DNA from: Dysidea avara
Lineage: Eukaryota > Porifera > Demospongiae > Dictyoceratida > Dysideidae
Length of the DNA stretch: 64,000 nt
Assembly: GCF_963678975.1 (NCBI RefSeq)
Contig: NC_089276.1
Coordinates: 17,737,272 to 17,801,271 of the forward strand
Direction: 5' to 3'
In this document: positions 24,052-35,973 of the stretch, one piece after another
How positions within the stretch are numbered: the first letter of the stretch is position 1
Layout: every line of letters starts with the position of its first letter
The notes under the pieces: model-generated
The model's database searches: none
Seen by the model: only the letters and a program-made list of their open reading frames with translations
What the model was told of the DNA's origin: nothing
Translations under genes and position numbers: made by a program

Positions 24052-25249
24052 CAAGTCTACCAGTTGGGCACTGGAGGGTTTGCACAGAAGGCAGGGCCTG
24101 TACGAGGTGCTTCACCACTAGCCCAGGGAACCTAAGCGAAATACTGATGAGATGGAACAATCACTGGGAAAGTCAGGAAAAAACAGCGGCAGCAGCTACT
24201 GCAGCCCCTTCATCAGGAAAACTAAGCTGGTCTGCATCAATAGAAAGAAGGGTTGAAGCTAAATCATTTTTTGGTGAAAGTCGATTTTTTTCATTGGGGA
24301 CCCTAAGTACAGTTGATTGCAGAATTCTTGAAAACCTGGATCCCTCCTCTCAACGCGCTTTAGATCTAGCCTCAGCCAAAGGGGCCTCCAACTGGCTTAC
24401 CACCCGGCCCCTACAGGAACATGGCTTTGCACTGCATAAGTCCACGTTTCATGATGCCGTGGCACTACGTTATGGGTGGTCTCCTCAGCGGACTCCTGCT
24501 CACTGTGCATGTGGGACTTCCTTTTCAGTGGAGCATGCTTTATCCTGTCCCAAGGGTGGCTTGCCTTCTATCTGACACAATGAGATCAGAGATCGAACTG
24601 CTACCCTGTTGACTGAAGTATGCTCTCAGGTAGCTGTTGAACCAGAGCTCCAGCCGGTTTCACAGCAGGACTACCCTGCTTCTGCCAATATCCAAGATGG
24701 TGCCCGTCTTGACATCGCCATGAATGGTTTTTGGGGTGGAAGAAGTGAAAGATGTTTTGTGGATGTGCGGGTGTTCAACCCTCTGGCTGCTTCTAATGCG
24801 TCCTCTTCACTGGCCTCCTGTTATCGGAGGCACGAGAACATTAAGAAACGCGCGTATGCTCAGAGAATTCGTGAGGAGGAGCATGCCTCTTTTACCCCCT
24901 TGGTAATGTCTGCCTCTGGTGGTCTGGCTCATGAGGCTTCTGTTTTTTATCAACGCTTGGCTCGTCAACTTTCAAATAAGTGGGGCGATGATTACTCTGT
25001 TGTCATGGGGTGGTTAAGGTGCTGTCTATCTTTCTCTTGCGGTCCTCCATACAATGCATCCGCGGAGCCCGCTCATCCATCGGTCACTATGTTAAGACTC
25101 CCCCAATTGTGGAGCTGATTCGGGCAGAGTCTCAGTTTGCCGTGGACTAAGAAAGTCCCGGTTTGTCCAGCACAGGCCATTTATGTGCTGGGGGTGGTAG
25201 GCAAGGGCAGTCCATCAAGAAAAAATAATAATAATAATAATAATAATAA
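24052..25249 (+). pseudogene. LINE C-terminus with restriction-like endonuclease, one nonsense codon, (AAT)n tail
   Basis: A single frame carries, in order, LASAKGASNWLTTRPL, the CACG...VEHALSC zinc motif, HNEIRDR (RHN-like), ARLDIAMNGFW and CFVDVRV (the LD...DV endonuclease core), SCYRRHE and a terminal FTPLVMSASGG...MGWLRC block. An in-frame TGA after GLPSI (about 24573-24575) replaces what is usually Arg before HNE. The frame closes at about 25118, and an (AAT)n tail lies at about 25223-25249. The RT domain is missing, so it is 5'-truncated. It belongs to the same broad class as the minus-strand fragment at 23230-24007 but is not a close copy of it. Confidence 0.7.
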
Positions 25250-25495
25250 AAAATAAATTTAAAAAAAAAGAATTCTTGAAAAAAGTATGCCGTACCGTGA
25301 GTGTTTCCGTAAGGCTCCTTGTGAGTAAATTTTATTGTCCTTGCCACGGATTCAACAGCAATTAAATCACACTGATCTTTTTCCTTAATACGGCTGATCC
25401 GGCGTCACTACAAATACTTCTCAGCTCACGGAATGTTTACGGCAGGGGAAGAGAAATTTCAACAATTCTCCAATCGACTGTACAGATGAAGTTTT

Positions 25496-25507
25496 ATAGT
25501 ACTACTG

Positions 25508-25543
<36 letters not shown>

Positions 25544-25556
25544 GTACTACTGAGCT
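25496..25556 (-). mobile_element. Poly(A)-only retroposed insertion
   Basis: About 30 T residues (25511-25540) lie between two perfect copies of ATAGTACTACTGAGCT (25496-25511 and 25541-25556), extendable to about 20 bp through the preceding T run. This is what a reverse-transcribed poly(A) tail with no body would leave. Confidence 0.75.
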
Positions 25557-25640
25557 GATCTGTCACGACATATATGTCGCCACAAAGTCACCGATGATTA
25601 ATACCTCTATAATCTATGTTAATACTATATAAATACCCAC

Positions 25641-25761
25641 CTGTAGACTCTGAAGGGCTAGCGAAGGTGAAGCATAGCAAACACGAGAACAAACAACAGA
25701 GGAGCTGCCACTCGAGCTGTCGTTTGAAAGGTCTCCCAACCGTGCTAGTCAGGAACTTCAT
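25641..25761 (-). CDS. Candidate first exon of a secreted-protein gene
   Basis: On the minus strand, ATG at 25761 opens 40 codons plus 1 nt to a GTGGGT donor (GT at 25639-25640). The peptide has a basic N-part (KRQ), then a hydrophobic run WQLLCCLFSCLLCFTF ending A-S, like a long signal peptide. A TATAAAAG box lies at 25816-25823, about 55 nt upstream, and CCAAT-type boxes in both orientations lie at 25836-25840 and near 25910. No second exon is certain: one acceptor candidate near 25483 gives only a short extension. The coding assignment is inference; a chance ORF is possible. Confidence 0.3.
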
Positions 25762-25815
25762 CACACAACAGCTTTTAGCAGTATGATGACAACAAGTTCG
25801 CTCTTTCAGCTCTTG

Positions 25816-25920
25816 CTTTTATAATATAATAAAAACCAATCACTCCAGCGGCGCAAAGCTGGCACTCCTCCACATCCATGCACGTGTCTTATGAAACTCC
25901 TCGATTCTGATTGGTCAGCC
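25816..25920 (-). promoter_or_regulatory. Candidate promoter (TATA and CCAAT boxes)
   Basis: TATAAAAG at 25816-25823 (minus strand), ATTGG at 25836-25840 and CCAAT near 25908-25914 (minus strand), placed upstream of the candidate exon at 25641-25761. Confidence 0.35.
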
Positions 25921-25952
25921 TTTCGCTGCCGGGGTCACACTTCCGGCAGACT

Positions 25953-26120
25953 TAATATTATTATTTATTATTATTACTAGGACCGCGTCGCATACAACCA
26001 AGTACATACACCAACATGACAGCCCCCCTGTTGAGGCTATTAGGTGGTGAAGGCACGATCCCCAAATCAACTCAATATGTCACAGTAGTGACAGATACAA
26101 CACAATAGTGGTATCTTAAC
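25953..26120 (-). mobile_element. LINE 3'-end type repeat with (ATT)n edge
   Basis: (ATT)n followed by CTAGGACCGCGTCGCATACA and about 140 bp nearly identical to 43405-43540. The (ATT)n edge looks like a minus-strand retroposon 3' tail. A short relative of the terminus appears on the plus strand at 56585-56642. Confidence 0.55.
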
Positions 26121-26330
26121 GGTGGGGTCTATTCTACGGAACGGAACGGAACGGAACGGAACGGAATGATGGACTAAACTACGGAACTGAATGCTTTCTC
26201 AAATTGAAGCTTGCAGCTTACCATTGCTGTACAAGTTATCGGTGGCACCATAGGCACTTCCAGCAGGTAATCAAACGCACCCCAAGAAAGATAAAACAAA
26301 TTTAAGGATCGATTGTGGGTTCTTGTTGGT
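26121..26330 (+). mobile_element. One-ended fragment of the long-inverted-repeat element
   Basis: Starts GGTGGGGTCTATTCTACGG, has six ACGGA repeats (26136-26165), then continues as the terminal ~180 bp of the arm seen inverted at 34970-35146 and 16180-16330. The opposite arm is absent. Confidence 0.7.
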
Positions 26331-27472
26331 TGCACTGGGCGAAAAGTTCCATGTCCGCTTGTAGGTAATGCGTATAAAATGGCCATGAAATTTGTCATTT
26401 CAGCCACATTTCATACTTAAAACATTAGTAGATTTCAGTAAAGTTTCATACAGAGGATAGAGAAAGATTTACTGCATCTAGAATGGTGCTGGAAATGAGG
26501 CAGTGAAGAAATGTACATTTTAACACTGTGAAATATGCATGCAGCATGTAAAAAATCCTGTAGATGAAATCAACATTTTCTATATTGTGCATCTGCTTTA
26601 TACTGCGCTAGTAATATAGCTAGCAATGTCTCCCTCCTGTGTTGTATTTACTACCCACAATACGTATTTCATTAATATGTAAAATAGCACATCATTTGTA
26701 CAGCAACTATAATTTTCAGTTCACAAATTGAAGTTCTTGACACCTTCAGGATTCTTTTTTTTTGAGGGATGTTACATCACTAAAATTAATGTAGATTTGC
26801 TCTTTTACTTCTGTCCGTTGAGTGCAGCTTTCTTCTCTTAATCTGTTTCATCACTAGTTATATATAGTTCTTATAGGTAGCATCTGTAAAAATGTTGTTA
26901 CAATAAAAATATTGCTATAGCAATTTTTTTCTGTAACAAACCTTGAATTAATGTATACTATTCCTTGTACAGTGTCAATCATAGCTTTCACAAGATCCAG
27001 CCATGATCACAGGTTTCTCCACTGCCTAACTTCAATAGACCACAAAATACTCATTTCCAAGAACTATAGCAGAACTTACTATCTGATTTCATCTACATGA
27101 TACAGTACTACCACAAGACATCATCAGCAGTCCAAGTTTTGAAAGCATCAGTAACTACTTTGTAACTTCCTTTGACAACTTTAAGTAGCTAGGTGATGTT
27201 GATGGCAGATCCCACTGCCATGCAGTGATAGATATCAAATTAATAATGAATCATGAATTAGCCACATCTTCTTACCTCACAATTGCTACAAATGCAGCTC
27301 TTCCTATATGTCTTTCTGCAAAGTTCCCTATGTCAGGGTAGCTTGCACTTGCAGTCATCTATAAAGTAGACTTAACCAATTCACTGTGAGGTAGTTGTAC
27401 TAGAGATGATGAGTGCTTGTGGAATGCACCCAGTTGTCTCTCGACCCAGGGGGTGTTATCCTCTACTCCTTT
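26331..27472. other. Unassigned non-coding stretch
   Basis: AT-rich. No gene, terminal repeat or tandem structure seen. Confidence 0.4.
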
Positions 27473-27477
27473 TGCCA

Positions 27478-28285
27478 CAGGGGCGTAGGGAGGGGGGTTC
27501 CGGGGGGTTCAGGAACCCCCCTGTAAAATTTAGACTTCTGCAAGCAGGATCCTAACACACCATTTAGTGTGGCAGGACAAAATGAGTGAGCAATATAGTG
27601 TAATGGCACAGCACAACAATTGATAAAACTTACATTCATCTCTCAGGGAAGGATTTACAGAGGTAACATGAGCCCTCTTCAAAACTTGTTAAAAAGATCG
27701 ATATACTCTAATAGAGCAGTCAGGTATATACTCTAATAGAGCAGTCAGGTATACTCTAATAGAACATGCATGTAAATATCCATGTCCATATGAAGTTTTT
27801 CAGACATTCCAACATTAAATGCAAAACTTAGCATGACCTTATACTGCTATAGCTTTGGTATGCAGTGTTTAAAGATATAGAGCTCCAGTAATTTATCACT
27901 TGTGTTATGCAAAATGAATTCATGCTATGCATATTTGTATAGTTATATTGTTTATCGTCATTTGTATCAGTGGATTCATGGCTCCTATACCACAGTGAGA
28001 TATAACCATCACTTACAGATTACTAGCTATATGTGTCTCTATGTGTTATGCTGTCTGCTTCCACTAGGTGACTTTATCCAGTACTACAGTACCTTCATCC
28101 CAGGGCCACTTAATGCATCATAATTAATGTACTTTTTGCATAAAATATAGCGATTTGCTGAGTTTTGATTTATTAAAATATTGAAAGTCTCTCAGCGGCT
28201 GGGGGCTGCGCCCCCAGACCCCTGCTTCTAGTAACTCAATGCTGGTGCTGGAACCCCCCTTCAAAAAATCCTGGCTACGCCCCTG
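27478..28285. mobile_element. CAGGGG-type TIR element with 5-bp TSD
   Basis: Left end CAGGGGCGTAGGGAGG, right end (reverse complement) CAGGGGCGTAGCCAGG, then G/C-rich blocks (GGGGGGTTCC). TGCCA is repeated at 27473-27477 and 28286-28290. Contains three copies of the CTCTAATAGA(G/A)CA motif at 27692-27769. Termini look hAT-like, but the duplication is 5 bp, as in the relative at 36205-36971. Confidence 0.75.
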
Positions 28286-28290
28286 TGCCA

Positions 28291-29109
28291 GCAAGCAACA
28301 TGCGATTTTGTAGCCGCCAAATGCGTGTAGCACTGTAGCTAGCTACTGTAGCAAAGGTATACAATTGTGGCGTCGCTAGAAATTGGCGGAAAAGGATGGA
28401 AGAGGCGATATCTATGAACGATCATAAATGCTGTGACAGTCTTTATAGCTATACCTGCAGGTAAGTCTGCCATGGAGCACAAGCACTGTAAATAAATAAA
28501 AAAAAACAAGCACTGTTCTAGTTCTGGATGACAACAAGCTGCATCATTGCTAGAGCCTCGTTATTAACTGCGACTAGAACAATCGGAAGAAACATGCAGC
28601 GAAGGTGATTGTGTGCAATCTGTGCATGCATGCATGCTGTTGGTATATATATACGAGCATGATAGAGCAGTGACCTCATCCATGCGCAGCCATATAGCTA
28701 GTGCGGTGGATGCACTGTGGCTAATTAGATTGTCCACACTGATTAGTAAAAATATTCATGTACTTGAATGCATTCCTGTCAACTTCTTAGTCAGCCTTAG
28801 CCTACACTAACAGAGCAAAGCCCAACACACAAACACATACAAACACACACACAAAAGACAATACCTTCTCTTCAGCTACCACTTGCCTACCTGACTGTAT
28901 CTGTGTGCTAGCTACTCATGTAGGCTGGTGCTAAGAGTCATCGTAAGCATAATCCTTCAAGGGCAGGACTAGTATTATACGTAACTCACAGAAAGGTGTA
29001 CCATACAGTATCTCATGTGAATGTGTGGGTATGGCAGCCCAATTAAGTATCACCTGTACCTTCACCCACTACATATATTATATTAGAGCTATGGATGGTC
29101 TGCCTCCCC
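28291..29109. other. Unassigned non-coding stretch
   Basis: No supported gene or element. Contains TGCATGCATGCATG and short A/C-rich runs. Confidence 0.4.
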
Positions 29110-30010
<901 letters not shown>

Positions 30011-30084
30011 AATGTTATAATTTAATATGTATTCAACCAAAAGCATTTAAAAGTAGGGCTACCAAAAAAGTCACCATTTAAAAA

Positions 30085-30760
30085 AGGTCCCTATTTAACA
30101 ACTGGGTAAACCGGAGCAATGTGAGTAACCTTTCTTGCTCAAGGAAGCAGCAACAGCAACTAAGCATTAACCCTGGCTGAAACCTTACAATTACCAAACT
30201 TTGATTGTGCCTACTAAAATTCATGCATTTGGTAGTGACAGACCGTTAGCAGCTATAGAAGTTTTTTTGTGATTCAAAATGTCTATAGACCATGCTTACA
30301 TGAATGAATAGCAAAGTATATAAGTCCCTTCCAAGCATTGGCGACACAAACACACTAACAGCTGTTACTTCAAGCCACTAATTGGATATAACCACTAATG
30401 AAATAACGCTAACGGCTGTGGTGGATGCCCAGTATGGAAATTCATAGAGTAGATTACTAAGCTACACTTCACTGCCTGCTTTGAAGAGCAATGTGTTTCA
30501 CATATTGCTGTGAAAAAATTGTGAACACTTGACACTTTAAACACATAAAGCTGCAACTACCACCATGCAGGATCAGGTAACATAGTTAAGCAGGACACAT
30601 GTACATAGATGGATTGCATTCCATCTTATGAGCCTCTGAGATTAAACTCTTACCTCGCTGACATGATAGAATTTTGTTCACACATTGCTGCTAAGAGGTG
30701 ACCAGAAACTCATTTACAACAGAACAAAGAAATGGGCAGGTAAAAAGGTCTACCAAAACA
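30085..30760. repeat. Tandem segmental duplication, unit 2
   Basis: Diverged copy of 29110-30010 lacking the microsatellite. No coding signal. Confidence 0.75.
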
Positions 30761-32859
30761 TTTGAATATAGTTATGTGTAATTCTTCAACTCTATGAATA
30801 TGACCAATTAGCTGCCACCACCCTTCTCACTCATGCAGTTTCTTAGCAAATAGCTAATTTTAAGAGAACTTTATTCCTCATGCAAGTCCTTGCACATTAC
30901 TAGCTACTAGTTACATGTGAATGATGATCACATCTAGTTGGTCTCATAATGTTATTAAGGCATACAGGTCTATAGCAAATCTGTGAACTAAAAAAATTTA
31001 ATGTGATACTAGCTATAGACCACCATATGAGAGTGCTGTAATCCAAACATTTTGTTTTCTTACTACATCATAATTCTTGCATGGCTTCTATTTAACTGTA
31101 AACCAACATTGCAATTAATAAACCATCTAAGTGTCATTAGTGTTTTTTTCCTGCAATAAAGTTCTACCAATAACCTCTTGTACCAAGAGTCCATACTATA
31201 AGATCTCTTTATTATGAACTATAGATAGTACACATATACAATCAAAAATCAGTAATTTATTGTTATACATTACATACACTTGTCAGAAAGTGCCCAGTGG
31301 CAGTGACACAAGGACTAACACCTTTTAGTTTGACAACCATCCACTATAGGATTGCGGGAAAGACTATACCACAGTTGGCTGTGGTGCCTCAACAGTGACT
31401 AGGGGAGGTCACAACATTACAGTATACTGTGCTAACGTCATCCATGACTGACCAAAGAGTTGAGATTAGCCATATTGTATATTGTCAATGTAGACTTGCA
31501 TGCATCATGTATCAGGTAATGTAGACAGCACGATGCAGCTAATGCACACAGAAACTAGCTATATGTAAAATGATGTGATATCATCATAGCTAAGTTGATA
31601 GCTTGCTTCAGTTATAAAATTAATGTAAAGCAACATTACAATAATATGTCACCCGAGCGATAACCGGGAATGATAGGATGGCATCAACTTAGTCACTGCA
31701 CTGTAGCTATGTTACACATAATCACCCACATAACTGTAAAGGCATATATTCCCATTCCTTATATATACACTAGGGGAAATTTTTATGGTGTACATGTATA
31801 ATATTCATAGCCACTTACATTTCCTTTATTATTATATTCATGAAATGCACTATTTCTTTTTTATCTCCTCACAATCAAGTGCAGGTTATTTTATCGTAGT
31901 AATCAGTACCTTTCCACAAATCCAGGTATATCATTGTAGTATACATTAAAGTACATAGCATGAAGATGGTGAACCGCTGAAACAGTAAGTAAAGCCATCG
32001 CTAGATATTTACTAAAATAAACACTTTGTCACAACGCCATACTCCCCAGCTGTCTGTCACTATTCATGACAAATTCTAACATCCATATTGTACAAAGACA
32101 CAAAGTGTAACACACAATTAAGGCCATAATATTTACCTTGGCATACAGTACATAACTATCCAGCTCCGCGTGTTGACTGTTTACATTGTCATGTTGAAAG
32201 CCCTAAAGGGTTGAGTATCATCACTGTATGCCATAGCTTGTTTTTTCTGTAGCACGGTAAGTCACTGAGAAATATGATTTAGATACAATTCTGGCATCAC
32301 GTAAAGTTAATTTTAAAAGTAAAATAGAGCTTCCTTAGTATAACAATTCATATACCACTAAAAAGTTATTGCAGCAGCATAATATGGGTTACAGTGTTAC
32401 ACATTGTTATAGAGACACTCTGTTATATGATGTTGAAAGCCTATGTTGTGTTGAGAACCATGTTTTGGCTCAGTATTACACTGAGCTAAACAAAAGAAAC
32501 CTGTAGTATCCATTTGATCAGTTTACAGCTGCATTTTCACTAGTCATGAATGTGGTGAAAATCTTAATACTCATTTTATCTACATTTCTTGTAAATGTTA
32601 GAACACTTTACTGCAATGTGACACTAACAGGAAATTGTACAGAAAATGTTCAAAAATGTTCAAAAACATTTCCTGCATGATAACTCAAATAGGAAATTCT
32701 AAAGGAAATCATTAAAAAAATTTCCTACATGCTGACACAAGCAGGACATCTTATAATTACTTTTCGTGCAGTGTTGTCATCAGTAACGTGGGAATCGCTG
32801 ACTCAATGTGTTCATCTTCGGATGTATCAAGTAGGGAACTTAATGCATGACTTGTTTTT
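30761..32859. other. Unassigned non-coding stretch
   Basis: About 2.1 kb of AT-rich sequence with no recognised gene or element. A short internal repeat of AGGAAAT...ATTTCCT occurs at 32640-32730. Confidence 0.4.
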
Positions 32860-35146
32860 ACTAGTATGTGAGTTGTTTTTGCTTACTTTGACTTTAAAAT
32901 GTACATGTTTGGGGCCCAGCCTTTCTAATCAGCATAAATCAGTATGTAGCTACACTACAAAGGAAACAAGTATGGTGACAAGCTGAATCAACTCAGTCTA
33001 AGCAGAATCTAAAGGAATTTTGTGCAGTGTGTGAGGAGCAAACAATCAGATACCTCGAGGAGGCTACATTGTGTGAACATTAATGATTCATTAACAGAGT
33101 AGTGGACTATTGCCAGATATCTCAGCCCGAGTAGTGAGTTGAATCCAGGATGGAGTCTATTTTACAGAATGGAATGCTTTCTGAATCAAAACTTGCAGCT
33201 TGGCTAGCCACTGTCATCGCTGAAATTGCATTTTATCAGTGGAGCCTCCAGAAAAATTGAATAGGATAATAATAAAATATTAATAGCTGTCTCATGCAGT
33301 GATTGTTCTACTACCTGATATATCAAGCAGGTCTCTTCAATTCATTTATTGCATGACCAAGGCAAGTTTTGTTACTACAATACAGTAGCTGATTGGATGT
33401 CAGTTGTTTCTGCTGATCTTTACAAGATAAATAGTTTAGAAGACCATTCAATTTCTTCAGTTTCAGAGCATAATATCCACAGAGAAATTAACTAGAAAGT
33501 TACTGGTGACAGGAAAAGGCTAGGTGATCATGACTTTATTCAGTCTACTAAACAGAATATGTGGTTGATTGAGTGAGGTATCACTTTCAAAATGTTCAGA
33601 CGACCAGCGATGGAGATGCATGGATTCATCGAATTTTTGTTGCGGTTGGAGACACCAAAAGCAAACTGACTATGTTTTATTAATATTCATTCACTTTCTT
33701 TATATTTTCTCAATTTTGAGCCGGTATACAAATAATTAAATTTTTCTTAGTCAATAGAAATCCTAGGATGGGAGAGAAAATTTATCTTTGTTTACCTATA
33801 CTGTACAACTTCAAAGGAAAATGAAGAAAACATAAAGACAAATCAATAAAATTAGTACAACTACAATAAGGTGAATTACAGATTTAAATACTTAGAGCCT
33901 TTTAGTTAATTATTGTTCCAAAGCAAAATTGTAGATGGAAAAAAAAGACTGGTGAGATCTTGGTTAATTAACGACAGTGGATGGAGATTAAAAGGGTGGT
34001 AACTTCTTGAATATGTTGCAAAGTGGAGGTACAAATCAAAATGGGATATCAATTTCATTATGAAAACTTGGTATACATAAATAATCTAGCATTACTGTAT
34101 TCATTTGTTCTCCACTTAAATATGCTACTAGTGTCGGTACATTGGCAGTCTACCTTGAAATCTCAACTCTAGAGTAGATCCAACACAGAGCAGCCCGCAC
34201 TGTAACAAATACATGTGATCCCACTGTAATTTCATGGACCAGCTGGACTGGGAATCGCTTGAAAACAGACGAACAGATTTAACCTGTTTTGTTTGAATTG
34301 AAGCATGTGAAATGTTACACTTAAGAAATTCTAGAATTCTTAGGTGGTATGTAATTAATGTGAGTGTTCCATTTCAGGTCTGACTAGATATATTGAAATT
34401 ACACACACATCTTGGTCCAAATCACGTTTGCCTGGTGGCTATGGGCATGGTTTCACATGTATAGAAGGCTTATAATTAAGATTTGGTTGATCTTGGAGTT
34501 TTGGCATTTAGCCTGATTCAAGGCTAGCAGTCAGACACATCCTTGAATTTGTGCAACAGAAAAAATCAGCTCACTATTGAACACAGCATTAGTCCACTGC
34601 ACTGGCTGTTAATAATTCCATGCATACACTTCAGTGATGTTTGCAGAATATAGCCTCTTTGCGGTCTGCCAAAATATTTGTTCCTCACATACTGCACAGA
34701 ATTCTTCAAGTTTTAATTCAGCTGGTTCTTTCCTGTTACTAGTGTCTTCCTGCTTGCTTTGTACACTGATTTATGACTTGAAAAGCTGGCCCAGACTGTT
34801 TTTTAAAGTCAAAATAAGCAAAACAGCTCATAAAAAGTGCCCTTCTTGATATATCCATAGATGAAGCATGGATGAACATCACTAATACAGCTCATCCCAC
34901 AATTAATACTTCGTTACTAATGACAACGAACAAGAACCCACAATCGATCCTTTAATTCTTTTTATCTTATGTTTAATCACCCACTGGAGGTGCCACTGAT
35001 AACTTGTAAGGGCAGTTTCAGCAATGGTAAGTTGCAAGCTTCAATTTGAGAAAGCGTTCCGTTCCGTGGTTTAGTCCATCATTCCTTTCCATTCCGTGGT
35101 TTAGTCCATCATTCCTTTCCGTTCCATAGAATAGACCCCACCTATC
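32860..35146. mobile_element. Long-inverted-repeat element, copy 2
   Basis: Left arm about 32900-33230 and right arm about 34620-35146 are inverted relatives. Shared blocks include AAATCAGTA/TACTGATTT, AAGGAAACAAG and TTTTGTGCAGT. The right terminus reads, on the minus strand, GGTGGGGTCTATTCTATGG followed by a duplicated GGAACGGAAAGG-type block. Interior segments at 34140-34260 and 34440-34600 match 13500-13900 of copy 1, partly in the opposite orientation, so interiors have been rearranged. Confidence 0.6.
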
Positions 35147-35248
35147 TTAACTATACACTGTAAAAATTTAGTAGTGAATTGCTCTGCCACAATACTCACT
35201 ACTTTTAAGTAGTGACGTTCACTATTTTTTGTAGTGAACGTCACTACT

Positions 35249-35470
35249 ATCAATGACTGGAATTCATTACCCCAATCTATTGTTGATTCTCCCTCTGTCA
35301 ATGATTTTAAAACACTGCTGGACAGACACTACAGTAATTGCTTATTTGATTTTGTATAGTAATTAGAATAGCTAAGTACATAATAATTATTAATTTTGTT
35401 TATGGATGTACAGGCATAAGCCTTTATCCTTAAAATACAAATACAAATATATAAATACAAATACTTGGTG
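35249..35470 (+). pseudogene. 5'-truncated LINE 3' end
   Basis: Short frame with INDWNSLPQSIVDSP, the C-terminal LINE RT signature, ending TAG at 35357-35359, then a 3' UTR with ACAGGCATAAGCC and an ACAAAT-type tail. Confidence 0.75.
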
Positions 35471-35548
35471 GTCAATGTAGTGACGTTCACTACAAAATTA
35501 GTAATGAACGTCACTACACAAAAATAGTGAGTATTGTGGTAGACCTTA

Positions 35549-35860
35549 TGCACCTATCAATGTATTGCCCCACTACCCCCCCTCGGGCATATATGGGGCT
35601 ATAGTGGGGATTTGACACAGCCGAATGTCAAATTCCCCATAGTAGGGCAAACCTATCGTGTCAAATCCCCACCGTTGGCCCCAGTTGCAATGCGGGGTTT
35701 ACTCGGGATTTGACATCAGCGAAGGAAAAAATATTTGGGTGCTTACTGAACGATCGTCAAATGCCCCATAGTGGGGCAGCAGTTTCGTGTCAATTCCCCC
35801 TGTAAAGCCCCACTTACGCCCGAGGGGGGGGGGTGGTGGGGCAATACATTGATAGGTGCA
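35549..35860. mobile_element. MITE (312 bp) with ~40-bp TIR and TTA duplication
   Basis: TIR starts TGCACCTATCAATGTATTGC and continues to CTCGGGC on both sides. TTA is repeated at 35546-35548 and 35861-35863. A 3-bp TWA duplication is typical of PIF/Harbinger. The interior has repeated GGGGATTTGACA-type blocks. Confidence 0.85.
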
Positions 35861-35929
35861 TTAGTATAGTGACGTTCACTACATTTAGTAGTGACGTTCA
35901 CTAGTTTATTTTTACTGTGTAACGGCCAC

Positions 35930-35973
35930 CATAGATAATATATACCTCTGTCCGGAGGTATATATTATCTATG
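35930..35973. repeat. 44-bp palindrome flanked by an 8-bp duplication
   Basis: CATAGATAATATATACCTC and its complement with a 6-nt centre. CGGCCACC lies at 35923-35930 and again at 35974-35981. The related sequence at about 43547-43560 has one copy (AGGCCACC) and no palindrome. Confidence 0.85.

Larger units (their letters stand above)
35155..35920. mobile_element. ACACTGTAAAAA TIR element with repeated AGTGACGTTCACT motif
   Basis: Left end ACACTGTAAAAATTTAGTAG, right end (reverse complement) ACACAGTAAAAATAAACTAG. Inside, six or more copies of AGTGACGTTCACTA or its complement occur at 35209-35250, 35478-35516 and 35873-35906. The motif contains the TGACGT half-site of CRE/ATF elements. Two insertions lie within: a LINE tail (35249-35470) and a MITE (35549-35860). 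Target duplication not resolved. Confidence 0.6.
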
